Program-made: the position numbers and the translations under genes
Shown: piece after piece, positions 1 to 12,052 of the stretch
Position numbering within the stretch: the stretch's first letter is position 1
How the letters are laid out: the number at the start of each line of letters is the position of its first letter
Origin: Cavia porcellus
Lineage: Eukaryota > Chordata > Mammalia > Rodentia > Caviidae
Direction: 5' to 3'
Assembly (NCBI RefSeq): GCF_034190915.1
Contig: NW_026947490.1
Coordinates: 68,251,494-68,315,493, forward strand
Length of the DNA stretch: 64,000 bases
The notes under the pieces: model-generated
The model's input: only the letters and a program-made list of their open reading frames with translations
Told to the model about the DNA's origin: nothing
Databases searched by the model: none

Positions 1-1040
1 GCCCTGAAGACAGGTGCTGGCCACCTTCCATGAGCATGTGCACTGGCTTCCATTACCACAAGCAAGCTCCCCCCAGAGTTCCAGCTCCCAGCCAGGCCAC
101 AGATGCTGACCTCAGAGTCTTCCCATCCTACATGAAATGGCTCCTGACCTTTCTGGTGGTGAGAGGAAGAAACATACCCCTTACCCTCCAGTACAGACTT
201 CAGGTCCACAGTGTTTGATTTTGTTTTAAGTTCCACTGACATTTCGGCAGAGATGGTTTTACCTTTCCATTCAGACTGCACATTTGTTCCCACAGAGAAC
301 CCTGATATCACACAAGCTGCAGGATCTGCCTCTCCAGGGATGCTCGTGACAAGGAGCTGAAGTCCTTCACTCACAGCCACCGATGACTCTGAACGAAGGG
401 CGCCTGCCACTCGCCACAGCTCCCTGGAGGCCTGCTTGAGCCCCATGCCATCTGTGTCCTGCAGTGCTTCCCTCCTTTAGACTCCATGCTGTGGCCGATA
501 CACAGCCCGGCAGGGCCTGTGACTGCTCTCTTCTCTGACTGCCACGAGCTTCCTGACCGACAACATTTCCCTTCTTCACATTTTCCTACTTTTTCCTCTC
601 TACCCCCATTGCTGAGCGCCAACCACCGGCCCCCAGTGGTCCCAGCCTGGTTCTGAGTCCTGACCAGCATTTTCTCATCCACCCTCCATGCAGCTTCCAG
701 AAAGATGTTTCTCTGCATCAGTGGAAGCCTGGTGAGCTGCGCCTCTGCTTCACATGCTGTAACCCAGGCTCCTCTGTCTGCAGAGGGTGGGTTTTCTTAG
801 CAGAGCCCTCGAGCTGCTGCCTCTGCCGCTCAGCCTCCTATCCTGTTCTCCTCTTAGTCTGCGTGGGGCTCTGTGCTCCTGGCACTCAGGCAGGCTTCTT
901 CCTGGCCCTCTGCCCATCTGAAGTCTCTTCCCTCCTTAAAGATACAGCCTTTTTCCTCTAAGAAGACTCCTCTCAACTTCTGCTTAGCGGTGCCTCTGTC
1001 CTTCAGCTTACCTCACAGGCTTCTCCTGGCTCTTACCATT

Positions 1041-1232
1041 TGCTGTGGTTTGCATGTGTCCTCACAATTCCTGGGCTGAGATTTGATCCGCACTGTGAGG
1101 TATTCAGAGCACTGAGACCTAATTTGACTATGGTGTCTAGGGGTCATCTTTGGGAGGTGGCTAGACAAGGTCATCAGAGACAGTTTCCATGATAGTACCC
1201 TGGTGTCTTTATCAGAAGAGGAAGAGAGACCA

Positions 1233-1280
<48 letters not shown>

Positions 1281-1424
1281 CTTTGTCTTGCATTGTGATG
1301 CTCTATGTCTTCTGGCTCTCTTAGCCTGCAGAACTACAAGCTAAACTAAGCCGCTTCTCTTTATGGTTTCCCACTCCGTGGTATCATGTTTCCAGTCACA
1401 GTAAATGCAGTCCCTACTAAGTCA
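1041..1424 (+). mobile_element. Solo MaLR-type (MST/MLT1-like) LTR with internal CA repeat
   Basis: Starts with TGCTGTGGTTTGCATGTGTCC and contains the 'tttgggaggtggctagacaagg' type block (split here by divergence), 'cagaagaggaagagagac', 'cctgcagaactacaagctaaa' and a terminal '...ggtatcatgtttccagtcac...ccctactaag'. These match the order of blocks in mammalian MaLR LTRs. No internal MaLR sequence is seen beside it, so it is a solo LTR. The CA microsatellite at 1234-1278 expanded inside it. Confidence 0.7.
1234..1278 (+). repeat. (CA)n microsatellite
   Basis: About 22 uninterrupted CA units, embedded in the LTR. Reads as (UG)n in the FRMD4A transcript. Confidence 0.97.
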
Positions 1425-1465
1425 CACATTCTCTGCTGGACACACTGGGCAGGCCGGAGAACCTG

Positions 1466-1535
1466 GTGAGTGTCCAGTATAGCTCAGTGCTTGGCACACA
1501 GTAGACACACAGCAATTATTCTTGAATGGATAAAT
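1466..1535 (+). mobile_element. L2 LINE 3'-end fragment
   Basis: 'agctcagtgcttggcacaca' then 'gtagacacacagcaattattcttgaatgga' is the typical L2 3' terminus (cagtgcctggcacatagtag...ttgaatga). Confidence 0.6.
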
Positions 1536-3365
1536 GTACGCTGACTGAGAGCTCAGTTACCCTTCAATTTCAATTTCTTTCTTAAAGGCTGCAGAAACTT
1601 AAGTTTCAGTTTCAATAAGAGACAATGCCCTAGAAAAATGCATTGACCTTTTACCATTTTTAATTCACTAACCCAGAAAAGTTCTGTAAGTTGTTAATTC
1701 TACTGTTCAGTGGCCAATTATCATACCTTTGGCTCTGTCCTTTCTCTTACTGTGAAACCTGTCTCATGCTTACTGTGAAGCATGGTCTCACACTAACAGT
1801 CACAATTACGGAGCCCTGCCTGCATCCCACCTTGGGTTTGACAGGTACCATTACCCATTCAACTCTCATTACTACTGGACAAACAGAGAACGCTTAAACA
1901 GACTGATCACTGGATGGAACGAATCTCAACATTCGTTAATGTGTCTTTCAGAGGGCTCAGAGTGAGAGATTTCAGCTGCTGGATTTGAGTTAACTCTGTT
2001 GTGGATCTCAACTATCCACTTCGGTCTTGGTCTTCCACCAACCTGGGCAAGAGATGGCTGAATATATTGCACCCAGGACTTTGTTAAAAGCTCTGAGAGT
2101 GTTCCTTAATTTTTGCAAGCAGAAAAATTGGAAAGCGAGGAGCTGATGCAAAAAGACAGATGAAGCAAAGAGACAATGTGAGGAGAAAAAGCACAGAAAA
2201 TTAGTCCACGCATGAAAAAGCACAGGGGAAACAGGAAGAAAGACACAGTAAGGAAGAGAGGGGAAACAAGGAGGATAAAATAGGAACTTATGACAGAAGA
2301 ACAAAAAAGAAAATACAGAACCTAAGGCTCACTTCATTTCTGACACATAAAAGCAGAAATACGGATGTCTGCAGAGAGCCACAAAGCAACACAGCACCCT
2401 TCCACCCCGACTCAGGTTCCTGCTGATTGGTTTCTGGGACTAATTCCTCATCATCTGCTCGGCATCTTACTTAGTGTTTAAGAGACTTACAGATCAACGG
2501 CCCGAAAGTCCTCCCCACCATAGGGCCATTTTTCCCACCAACTGATTGGAGAAGTTGGCACATGCCAGACACTAACTGGGTGGGGCGTGATGGGCTCAGA
2601 CACACACTGTGGGTTTCAATCCCATCTGTGGCCCAGGAGGCTTGGAGAGCGAGCTGATGCACAACGGATCTACACCGCTCTCCCGCTCCTAGGGCAAGTG
2701 TGGTTCTGGTGGATTCTCATACACGTTTCAGGTCTGAACTACAGCTGTCGCTCTGCCCCTCTCTGCCTCAGATTCTGAATGACAGCACTTGCCTCAAAGA
2801 CATTTTCCACCGTCATTTTTCAATTTATTCTGGTCTAAAAAATGTACATAAGTGGAAACAGAAAACTCAAACAGTTTCCCCTCCTATACTGGGCCTGCGT
2901 CTCCGACGCCTCTGTGGCCCACTTCTTTCTACCAAACCAGGAGACAGCAGCCAGGTTTTCAGGCTCTCCTCTCATCTACCCTTTTCAACTCTTTTTACTC
3001 TAAAACCCAAAAACTTTTGGGAGAATTCAGATGAGCCTCAGAATTCAGGACAGTTATTCCCTCCTTCTCACCATATAAAGGCCCCAGGACAGCAGGGAGC
3101 ACAACAGCCCTCAAAACCCTTTTGTTCATCTGTTCTGTGGAGAGCTGAACCAGGCACCTTATCTTAAATCATTACAACTTAGGTTTCCTTAGAGACAGGG
3201 AGAAAAATAAGGACCTCAGACAGGCTTACTGCGGATAATTTGTACACACTTAAATCAGCAGGGGGGTAGTGAGCCCTGGGCTGCCTGGGGTCAGCATCTT
3301 AACTCACTTTGTCTACGCCGCGTTCTCACAGTGAGAGCCCTTAAACCCACAGAGGGCACCCTTAC

Positions 3366-3452
3366 CTTTCGGGGCTTCACTTTGTCGTGGTAGTCGTACT
3401 GGAAGATTCCTTTGTAGCTCAGTCCCAGCCACCATGGGATTCCTTGCTTGTC
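3366..3452 (-). CDS. FRMD4A: FRMD4A coding exon, FERM F3 lobe (87 nt)
   Basis: Twenty-nine codons, phase 0 to phase 0: DKQGIPWWLGLSYKGIFQYD then YHDKVKPRK (segment residues 188-216). This is the first beta-strand region of the PH-like F3 lobe; G-I-P-W-W-L-G-L-S-Y-K-G-I is a hallmark of the FRMD4/FRMD3-type FERM fold. The acceptor is ctgtcctag (3453 upward) and the donor is GTAAG (3361-3365). It is the last FRMD4A exon visible in transcript order. The expected next exon, continuing F3, was looked for on the minus strand below 3360 and not found, so that intron is longer than 3.3 kb. FRMD4B differs at several positions in this stretch. Confidence 0.94.
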
Positions 3453-4485
3453 CTAGGACAGCAAAAGGAGTACAGGTAAATAACGGGTTGGAGAAGATAA
3501 ACATAGGCTGAGAGAAAGCTTCCTGGGTCAGCTGAAAATGAGGAAAAACCCCACTTTCTTGAGATGGATGGAGCCCACCTGGCCCCTCGTACCTTACAGA
3601 TGTGCCCATCCCGGAAGGATGTTCAGTCATACGACCGGGGTGGCATGGACTGAGCCCCAGGCTGGGGACAGCACCATAACCATGGCGTCTTCCCCCCTCT
3701 ACAAATAAGAGCAAATGCTCTGTTTTTCCCCTTTTTGATGCCTTCCAGCCTGTTCCTTTCCTCACTACACAGAAAACTCGAGCATTATTGAGCCTGCTGA
3801 TAAAATAAACGATGTTTTAAGTGGAGAAACTGCCACTGGGGTTACCAGAGCTAGACAGGCCTCTGGACACTATGGAATAGGGCTCTTATCTCCATAAGGA
3901 CAAAGAAATCAGAGCATGGAGCTGAGCCTGCTTTACTCAGGGCCTGCCAGGCACAGCAAGGCAATGCCTCACAAGCTTGGACATGTCACCCCGATGTCCC
4001 AAGGACAACTGGGTGCCAGCAGGATTTAGGACTCACGCTGCCGAACACAGAGCCAATTCCTTCTGATTATTACTCAGGAATCATGTCACTTGGGTGGACA
4101 CTGTGGTTCCCTATTTAGATGGGGTAATTTTGAGTTATTAAAGCTCCCAAATGCCAGAACTTTATGATAGGAATATTAAACAGTCTTTTCCATGTCTTGC
4201 ACTAACTGCTATTTCTTTGAATAACCTATCTACCCCTAGTATGGGTATCCAAAAACTCAAAATTGGCACGATGATTTCCAATTACCTGCGGTCTGAATTA
4301 TTTCACGTTTAGTACAAAGATGAAAGGCAAAAATGAATAAATTTTGTGTATTAAAGTGTATTAAAAGCTTCAAGGGTATCTGGCTTCTTTCTTTTCTGAA
4401 GACTTCACCAAGAGCCTTATGTGGGCTAAGCTCATGCTGTACTGCTGAGCCTCCTGCAGCCCCCAAAATGTAAAATCTTCATCTT

Positions 4486-4572
4486 TTTTTTTTTTTTTTT
4501 GATACCAGGGACAAACTCACAACCTTGCACTTGCTAGGCAGGTGCTTTGCCGCTGAGCTATATCCCTAGCCA
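4486..4572 (-). mobile_element. ID-type tRNA-derived SINE
   Basis: Poly-T head (4484-4500), then the complement of a B-box region, then 'gccgctgagctatatcccta' (complement of the A-box end). Near-perfect flanking duplication: tcttcatctt (4476-4485) against tcctcatctt (4576-4585), 9 of 10. Confidence 0.85.
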
Positions 4573-5427
4573 AGGTCCTCATCTTGAGTCCCTTTCTTTG
4601 GGAAATACCTGTGCCCTGCAATGGTTTCAGACAGCAGAACAACAGAAAGCCTAACATCACAGTGACATCAGCTGACCGGGAAGTGACGTTGGTACAGCGC
4701 AGCTGGGCACCAGTGAAGGTGCAAGGCCACCAGGCAGTGTGTGTGACACATGTGGGCTGTGCCGGCTTGGACCAGGGGCTCTTTTACCAATGTTAACACA
4801 GTAATAACTGCTGATGCTTTGAGACTTCAGGAGTGAACACACATACTCAATGGAGACACTGATAATCACAAGCCTTCTTCCTGGTTGTCAACAAATGGAG
4901 GAGAGGACAGAGCCCTTTGGAAAGGTCACAGTGGAAGGAAGAAAACATTGGAGGCAACCTTAATGTGAAATTCTGGGGCTGCCGACAGAATGGACCTCTG
5001 GTCACATCTGGTTTAAAGACTGGACGAAGCTCCCTATGTTTCAAGTCTTCCAACACTCAGAAGGTTTTATGAGAGTCACTGGGGAGGCAAATATCTTAGT
5101 CTCTTGTATGACGAGAGACAGAATTGAACCCAAATTCAGAAGAAATATTAGGTAGTGAATGCTACCCTGCTCCTGACATTCTAACATGAGCTTGAGCAGA
5201 GCAGGGCTGGTCATGGTGGCCACGAGTTCTATCATGATGATGAAGAAAACTAAGAGCTCTGGCTGGTGGGAAGAACTTTGGGAAGACATCAGAACAATGT
5301 CTTATAGAGATCCCAAGCTAAACTCTTGGATGGGCCTGAAGTCCCACGAGTGCCTCATAGGGCTGGCTACACAACTGTGATTCCAGCCCTCACTCCTCAT
5401 TAGGGAAATGCATACCTCCAGCAGCTC

Positions 5428-5530
5428 AGCTCGATTCTTAGCCCACGATTACTGAGCAAGCCTGTGCCAGGTGCCATGCTTGGTTCTCAGGATGTACCAC
5501 AGAACACAACATTAGTCTCTGCCATCTAGA
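5428..5530 (-). mobile_element. L2 LINE fragment
   Basis: 'actgagcaagcctgtgccag' ... 'gtgccatgcttggttctcag' ... 'agtctctgccatctagagtc' is the reverse complement of the L2 3' end, diverged. Confidence 0.55.
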
Positions 5531-6419
5531 GTCTGTAATTTACAAGTCAATGCATATCGACAGTGTAAGTGTTATGCAGATTTCCAAGGGTAACACAGAA
5601 TGAAAGAGAGATGCTTTGGCCTAAAGAAATTTTAAAAATATAGTGGGGAGGAAACGCAGGGAAAGACTATAAAACAGCAAGAGAAGCTTATGCTGGCTGG
5701 TGGAACTTTCTCAGATTGAAAATATTTTCTGTTCTTTTAGGTTGGACTTCAGGTACTCACTTAGGGGTTGAGGAAGAAACAGAATTTCTCCCCTTTGTGG
5801 GGAATATCGTTATCTACTATCTGCAGAAGGGATCCTGGTCTGGTACACTGTGAATAAGATTAAAGAGGACTTGGAATGGGGTCAACATCTCACTGGATTG
5901 ACCACTGTAATCTGCATGAAGATAGACTCTGTCTTTCACCTGGTCATAGACTCAGTGTGTCAGCCCATAATCCCAGCCCAGTCCTGAGGAGTTGACCGTG
6001 TGGAATATGATGATCAAGAAAAACACTCAACTTGTGCTCCAAGTTTTTGCTACTCTGCCATGTGTTTGACCCAGTCTTCCCACTGTGAAGCTATCTAAAG
6101 TCCGAAGTTTAGCAAGTCAGTGCATAGAAGTGGTGTAAAAGTGCTTGCTCTCCCCCAGTGCCTCTAAGATCAAAATGAAGCAGGGATTTTTTTGGATGCT
6201 ATTTCACAAAATGGAAAATGAGTTTTGGAAAATGATATCAACTTTTGATGGCACAAAACATAGTTGCTTGGTTTCTCCAGGCACGCAATCTCCTTGACCA
6301 TTTCCTGCCAACTCCTATTCCCCCTAAAATCTTGAGAAGATTTAAAAATCAGTAGTTTTTGTTTGTTTGCTTGTTTTTAGCGGCAAGGTGGGCAGCCTCC
6401 ACCAAATGAGTTCACTTAC

Positions 6420-6477
6420 CTTCACTGCGTAATAGTGAACCCCGTAGGTCGGGAGGGACTCCACAATGCTCATGTAG
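6420..6477 (-). CDS. FRMD4A: FRMD4A coding exon, F2 to F3 transition (58 nt)
   Basis: One base completes Asn, then it encodes YMSIVESLPTYGVHYYAVK and ends in phase 0 (segment residues 168-187). ESLPTYGVHYYAVKD is the entry to the PH/PTB-like F3 lobe and is very conserved among FERM proteins of this class. The acceptor is ...tttgcag (6478 upward) and the donor is GTAAG (6415-6419). The upstream intron is 267 nt and the downstream intron 2,967 nt. Confidence 0.93.
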
Positions 6478-6556
6478 CTGCAAAGACAATGGACACACAG
6501 AAACAGTCAGTGCACAAGAGAGGGATTATTTGGCAGAAGTGGTACAATAAACATGT

Positions 6557-6596
<40 letters not shown>

Positions 6597-6744
6597 TGAA
6601 GTTCTGGGAGTAATTATTTACTCAAAAATTCAGTTAAAACATTGCCCCCCAGAGACACAAAGTTCCCAGCAGAACTGAACCCCCTTGACCTACACCTTGT
6701 ATCAGCACACACAGTCTTCACAAGTGATGAGAAGAGCCACTTAC
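6478..6744 (-). other. FRMD4A: FRMD4A short intron, 267 nt
   Basis: Shortest intron in the window, GTAAGT to AG. Its only notable content is the dinucleotide tract at 6559-6595, which reads (CA)n in the transcript. Confidence 0.88.
6559..6595 (+). repeat. (GT)n microsatellite in the 267-nt intron
   Basis: About 18 GT units. In the minus-strand transcript this is a CA tract roughly 80 nt upstream of the acceptor and 150 nt downstream of the donor. Confidence 0.97.
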
Positions 6745-6810
6745 TTCACGATTGCTTGACCTCTTGTCTGGCCATTCAGCTTCTTATAGTGCTCAATCAC
6801 TCTGTCTTCG
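6745..6810 (-). CDS. FRMD4A: FRMD4A coding exon, end of FERM F2 lobe (66 nt)
   Basis: Completes the split Cys codon and encodes EDRVIEHYKKLNGQTRGQAI and V, then AA of a split Asn codon (segment residues 146-168). The HYKKLNGQTRGQAIVNY stretch is the conserved end-of-F2 helix and 'G.S...A...YL' equivalent of FERM domains. The acceptor is ...cattctag (6811 upward) and the donor is GTAAGT (6739-6744). It is followed by the shortest intron in the window, 267 nt, which contains a CA microsatellite on the transcript strand. Both neighbours agree in phase. Confidence 0.93.
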
Positions 6811-9047
6811 CTAGAATGAGAAGGAAAAAAAACTGTGATGAGAGGCCAAGACGCCACTGCAGGAGACGCTTCTGAACCTGACCAACCTCCTGAGATGCTT
6901 CAAGGAGCCAGCGACTCCAGGAAAATGCTTTGTCCTGAAGTGACATTTCTAAATCAACCTGAGGGAAATCCTTTGGGCTAGATTAAGTTACTTTAAAAAT
7001 CCCTGTCTGGCCTTAGAGGACCTGCGTGGTCTTTCTGTGAGACTCTAATCAGTGAAACAAGATTAGTGGTTGGCTTGGAGGTCAGCTTCCTGTAGGAAAT
7101 GTAGCCTGAGAGAAGAGGACAGACCAGGAAGCAGTGGTCCCAAGCAACACCATGGATAAACATGTGGATCCCTCTTCTCACTTTCTTCATGGCTCACCTC
7201 TTCTGAATGAGCAGTCATGGAGTCAGTGCTTCCAAAGGCCATGGAAAGTTCTGGAACCTGGGTTTGGTTTATTACAAATCAGGAGGCCACAAAAGAGCCA
7301 GAGAAACACTGGAGAAGCAACACACGAGCTGCTAGAATGAGATGACTGCTCCTTTACCTTTGGAAGGGTTTATTCTAAAAAACAAGAGATGCCCTGGCTC
7401 CCTGGGGAGAGTAGCTGGCCACACGTTTCTCTGAGAGAGAAGAAGGTGCCTGGCTGGGTGCAGCACAGCCTCCTGTGAGTGGCAACTCTGGTGTTTCACC
7501 ACTGCCTTGGGAACCAGAGCCGACAAGGGGAATTGTGGCAGGGGGACTGTGGCAGAGGCCTCCCGTTCCATCTGCTGAGAGTCACATCTCCCAGCCTCAG
7601 CCTCCACCATCTGCCTACCCGGCCTTGACCTTGATTCTTCACTGCCTGCCTCACCTCTGCCCAGCCTCAGGCAAAGGAACCCCTTCCTGTCTCCCTACAG
7701 GCTCCATGATGGGGGTGGGAGTGACCCGAGAGGTGTGCCCTCAGATCTCATTGGCTGATCTTTACAGTTTGGTGTTAATTTACTATCCGTAATTTATCTG
7801 AAACCTTTTCCCCCCACTTTTCTCATTTTCTGTTATTAGCTAGGTCATCTCTAGGGGTAACTCACTCTATGTTCAAGACTTAATCCTTGGGGGGAATTTG
7901 CTTACTTTTCAATTACCATCGTAATCTTTAATTAAGGAAGTAGGCTGCTGGTCAACCCTACTTTTCAGGTGGAGAAATTGATGCACAGACTGCACGACAA
8001 GCATCCGGAAGCAGATGCATGCTTTGGGGGCAGCTGAAAAGGCTGGTAATGGTCCCCAAGGCAGAGTGACACCAGATCAGTGCACAGGGATAAAGTCAGG
8101 ACCTGAAGTGCAGCCCTAAGTCAGTCCTCCCATGACGGGTACCACTCAGAGGGACTCCATCTATGAGCTGTACACTGCATCGGGCTGCGGCCTGCCCTAA
8201 CTGAGGGAAGTACTCAGAGCCACCTGAGTGACGTCCAGACAAGGCCCGATGCTAGTGACCCGAACAGTTCAGGAAGCACCACAGAAGCCGCAGCAGGCTG
8301 CAGGGAGCTGATTGGGATCGACCCGTCCCACATGTTGTGTCCCACTTCATTCACACTATTCTGGTTCTGTTAAGAGTCAGAAGGGACGTCAGAGAAGCAG
8401 GGCTGTCCCTGTCACGGGCCGGCAGTCCAGGTTCACGCATCCAGCAGCATTCAACACACATCCCAGCGGTGCACACCCCTCTCAGCTGGGGCCCAAGCCA
8501 CAGTCTAGGCCCTGTCACAGGCCGGAGTCATCAGAATCACACTCCAGGGCCTGGCAGATGGCGCTGAGGCCTGGTGTCTCAGGGCAGCTGAATCAGGAGA
8601 TAGGAAACATGAAGGGGGAAGAAAAGACTCTGTCTCCCTCGCCAGCAAAGAAAACCCAGTCTGTCTCCAGCACCACCCTTACATGTCCACACATCATGTC
8701 TCAGGACCATGGAGTTCCCTTGTGGGGCCCCGCCACGCAGGAAAGGCTCTCGAGACAGGTGAAGTTAAAAAATGAAATTTTAGGGGCTGGGGATTTAGCT
8801 CAATGGCATAAGCGCCTGCCTTGCAAGCAGGCAGTCGTGAGTTCGATCCCTGGTACCAATAAAAAGGAAAAAGACAGGAAAAAAAAAAAAAGAAATTTTA
8901 GAAGGATTAAAAAAAAAAAGTCAAGAAAAAGGAGAAGCCTCATGCATAACCTGTCACTTAAACCACTGGCTTCTGAAGGAAGACACAGGGTACTGACTGT
9001 GAAGCCAGGGCACACAGCCAGGGGTCCTGAGGGACCAGGGGTCTTAC
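6811..9047 (-). other. FRMD4A: FRMD4A intron, 2,237 nt
   Basis: GT...AG intron. Contains one young ID SINE (8783-8891). The remainder, 6811-8780, shows no gene and no clear repeat. A long plus-strand ORF at 8312-9193 is an artefact crossing the SINE and exon antisense. Confidence 0.85.
8783..8891 (+). mobile_element. Young ID-type tRNA-Ala SINE
   Basis: GGGGCTGGGGATTTAGCTCA start, TGC anticodon loop within CCTTGCAAGC, B box AGTTCGATCCC, GGTACC junction and an A-rich tail. Flanked by a perfect TSD gaaatttta (8774-8782 and 8892-8900), so insertion is recent and complete. Orientation is antisense to FRMD4A. Confidence 0.95.
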
Positions 9048-9131
9048 CAGTAGGCCAGGGAGGGGTGCTCCTTCAGGGCTTGGGTAGGGAGGGCCGGCAG
9101 CTTCTTCAGGTCACTCCTTACCACCTCATTG
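9048..9131 (-). CDS. FRMD4A: FRMD4A coding exon, FERM F2 lobe (84 nt)
   Basis: One base completes Ser from the microexon, then it encodes NEVVRSDLKKLPALPTQALK and EHPSLAY, ending with TG of a split Cys codon (segment residues 118-146). LKKLPALPT..LKEHPSLAYCE is the F2 linker and helix motif shared by FRMD4 proteins, in the FRMD4A version. The acceptor is ...cctttcag (9132 upward) and the donor is GTAAGA (9042-9047). The upstream intron is 11,478 nt and the downstream intron 2,237 nt. A young ID SINE (8783-8891) sits in the downstream intron about 150 nt from the donor in the opposite orientation; it does not touch the splice site. Confidence 0.93.
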
Positions 9132-10500
9132 CTGAAAGGAGAAGGCCAGAAACACATTCAGGGGGAGAACCAGCAGGCTTTCTGAGGAGATGACTCACAG
9201 ATGGGCAGGCAGAGGCCCCTGTTATTGCAGAGTGGGCAGCAAGGGGCCCCTCTGTTTATCTACTTAATATAGACAGTGAAGAGCCAAGAACCTCCTCCTC
9301 GGCAGCGTGGGCCCAGGGCGGGTGCTTAGAGGGCTTGAGCTCGCCTTTACTGGGCATAGACTGAGACCCCAGAACTGCACATTCTCACAGGGGAGGGTCC
9401 AGGAGAAGCTCCCCAGGGTCCGAAGCTGGGTTCACAGGACTCTATGAATGGGCAGTACCACCCCTTCCTCCAGTGATGCTCACTTTGCCAATATACAGGA
9501 GTAGTTTTCCTAGCTTAGACTGACCACACACTGAAAAGTGTCTGCTGAAATGATTAACAACCTTTGCTTTTGACAAGGCCTGGAAACTACTCAGAAAGCA
9601 TGGGATCCAGAAATCCCTTGTATCTGGCCCTGGACCCAGGGTATCCTTCCCTCAGCTTTGCTTGTGCTTGGGATTGGAAGGCACAGTGGACTCCTACTCT
9701 AACTGACCTTCTCCAGATGCTGAACACCCGTCCCAACATACAGTGGACCAGTGCTTCCTCTGTGCAAGCTGGCGGCAGTTCGTATCCCTGCGGGCTGCCT
9801 GAAGTGGCACCCATAAGGGGATGCTTCTGATAATGAAAGGGTGGTCCCCCAGGAAGCCTCAGATGTCTCAACCTGGGGTGCCCAGGCTCATTTCATATAA
9901 CCCTACCTTTGGCTCTAGCCTGGGCTGTTAGCAGCATTTGCCTTACTCAAAGCAAGGAAAATTACTGGCTACCAGGACATGGGGCAGAGCCACACAGAAA
10001 AGTAGTAAGATAGGAAATGAATAAATAAACGTAAAGGGAGAAACACCCAGAGTACAGACAGGCGCTCCCCAGGCATTTTGGACAGCAAATTCCCCAAGGC
10101 AACATCGCTATTCAGACAGTAACGTCTCCTGGCATCCTCAGTGGAGATCATCTCGGGCAGCAGCGGAGCCAGCAGCTCTACCTCCAGGTGTCATGAGCTC
10201 CTGGGAAGCACCATGCAGCATTCAGGGCTCACTGGAATGGTGATGCGGAAGTACGTGGATGTGTGGTAACAATGTAGTAGGCATTTTCCAGATGCACTAA
10301 GAACAAGGTTGGATGTTTGTGAATCAGCTTTAAACAACCAACCAGAGAAACAGCTCCACTTGGGATTGTTTGATGCTGTATGCAATTAAAATGTTAAAAT
10401 CGGAGTGGCCAGTCCCTATGAGTGGCACCTAGTAACCATAAGGTACTTATGAAGCACACATGGCTGTCGGAAAGCACTGGGGAGGGCACAGAAAGTGTTG

Positions 10501-10713
10501 AGGGTTGAGTGCAGTGGCACATGTCTGTAATCCCAACTACCTAGGAGGCTGAGGCAGAACACAAGTTTGAGGCCAGTCTGAGCAACTTAATAAGATGCTA
10601 TATCAAAGTAAATTTTTAAAAAAGTGCTAGGTGTGGAGCTCAGAGGTAGAGCACTTGCCTAGCAAGTGCCAGGCTCCAAGTTCAATCCCAATACTACTAC
10701 TAAAAATAAAAAG
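10501..10713 (+). mobile_element. B1-ID dimeric SINE
   Basis: 7SL-type left part ('gtgcagtggcacatgtctgt aatcccaac..ctaggaggctgaggcag') directly followed by an ID-type right part ('gtagagcacttgcctagcaa' ... 'ttcaatccca') and an A-rich tail. Moderately diverged. Confidence 0.85.
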
Positions 10714-12052
10714 TGATATGACAGTTCTTCTCCACAAAATTAGCCAGGGAGGCGGCGACAGGTGCACAGTGAAGGTAGCTGGCTGCAAAGTCTTTGGTCG
10801 TGTGAATCCAAACAACAACTCTGAAAAGTTAGAGGAAGTAAAGGGCCTTTGGGCTCCAGAGTAAAAGCAGGTCTGGGGGAGACATCGCATGAAGAAAAGG
10901 ATCAGCGCATCACGCTTCTCTGTGCGACCCAGGACAGGTCCTGGAGCTGACCAAACGGCAGGAATGGGGTACGTGAGCGATAGTACAGAGCAAAAGGCAG
11001 GCGAGGGGCAGAACTTTCAGTGCCACAATACGAGGCCACACTGCAGTGGGCAACGGAACCATCACTGGAGCTTTCAAACAGTGACTTCCTGAGGCTTAAG
11101 AAAATTCAATTCTCAAGTATGATTTAGAATTTTCACTTGTACATTACACATATCCCAGCAGTGTGTGTAAGTAAGACACAGCTGAGGCAGATTTTCAGCT
11201 TGCCAAACTCAGAAGCCCTCGGTGATGGGTTTTTAGACCTCTGTCACTGAGCACAGGTATTTGATTCACGGCTCATCAGTGTCAAAGAAGATGCCTTAAA
11301 TGTTTAAAGACACATGCCAGAGGCGCTTCCATGAGAAGAAACCGAGAAGAGCAATTAGGAGCTCTTTCATGAAGCCGAAACTTGTTTGGGTCGCCCCACT
11401 CTTCATACTTAAAGTGCATTTAGGGAAGGAAGGAACTGAAGGAGGAAGGGATCATTTTACCCACCAAAGCTCATTTGTTGGCAAACAAGTTCTCTGATGA
11501 CAGCCAATGCTTTACTTCCTTACTGAAGCTTGCAGTTTCCCTGGAGCAGCCCACCAGGACAAGGTTACACAAAAACAGAGAAATCACCGGGTCTGAAGCT
11601 CATTCAACTCCACCACACCCTGAAAGGGATCTGTGGCTTCTGCCCTTTACCCAAACAAGCGTGCAGTAGCATTCTCTTTGTCTCCTGTTGTCTGTGAACA
11701 CCTGCAATGACTTGAAGCCCTCTATTCCAGTCAATCCCTCCAAACGCTGAGGCTGGGACTCAGAAAGCTGCCCAGTGGAGAGGTGAACGCTCCACCTCCA
11801 GGGACGTGCAAGGCTGTATCCTGACAGATGCAGTTCCTAGCCTCCTCCCTCTACGACTGCTGCTCTAATGGTTCCCAGAGTCCAGGGCCAGTTTTTAACA
11901 CACCTGAACCCAGTGCATCATGGTCATATCCTATTTTTAGCAACAGCAGAAAGTCTTAACTCTCTGAGAACTACTTGCTAAACCAAGAACCAAACTCCAG
12001 GTTTCTCATTTTTTTTACATTGATCAAATTTTATTTAAAATATTTAGGTATA

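Larger units (their letters stand above)
1..3365 (-). other. FRMD4A: FRMD4A intron (3' side, incomplete)
   Basis: Non-coding. Contents recognised: a MaLR-type LTR at 1041-1424 with an internal CA microsatellite, and a short L2 fragment at 1466-1535. The rest (1-1040, 1536-3365) shows no gene or clear repeat; ORFs there are short and unsupported. Confidence 0.8.
3453..6419 (-). other. FRMD4A: FRMD4A intron, 2,967 nt
   Basis: Canonical GT...AG boundaries on the minus strand. Contains an ID-type SINE at 4486-4572 and an L2 fragment near 5428-5530. Nothing else recognised; 3460-4480 and 5560-6410 look like unique intron sequence. Confidence 0.85.

Noticed and set aside
1..3360. Next FRMD4A exon (continuation of the F3 lobe)
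   Set aside because: No minus-strand stretch here encodes the expected continuation with fitting splice sites; the exon must lie outside the window.
8783..8857. Possible functional tRNA-Ala(TGC) gene
   Set aside because: The anticodon arm and A/B boxes are tRNA-like, but the ends do not form an acceptor stem, and the unit has an A-rich tail and a TSD and recurs many times: it is a SINE.
8312..9193. 293-codon plus-strand ORF, the longest in the window
   Set aside because: It runs through the young ID SINE and its A-rich tail (KKKEKDRKKKK) and then the antisense of an FRMD4A exon. No family resemblance and no splice or start context.
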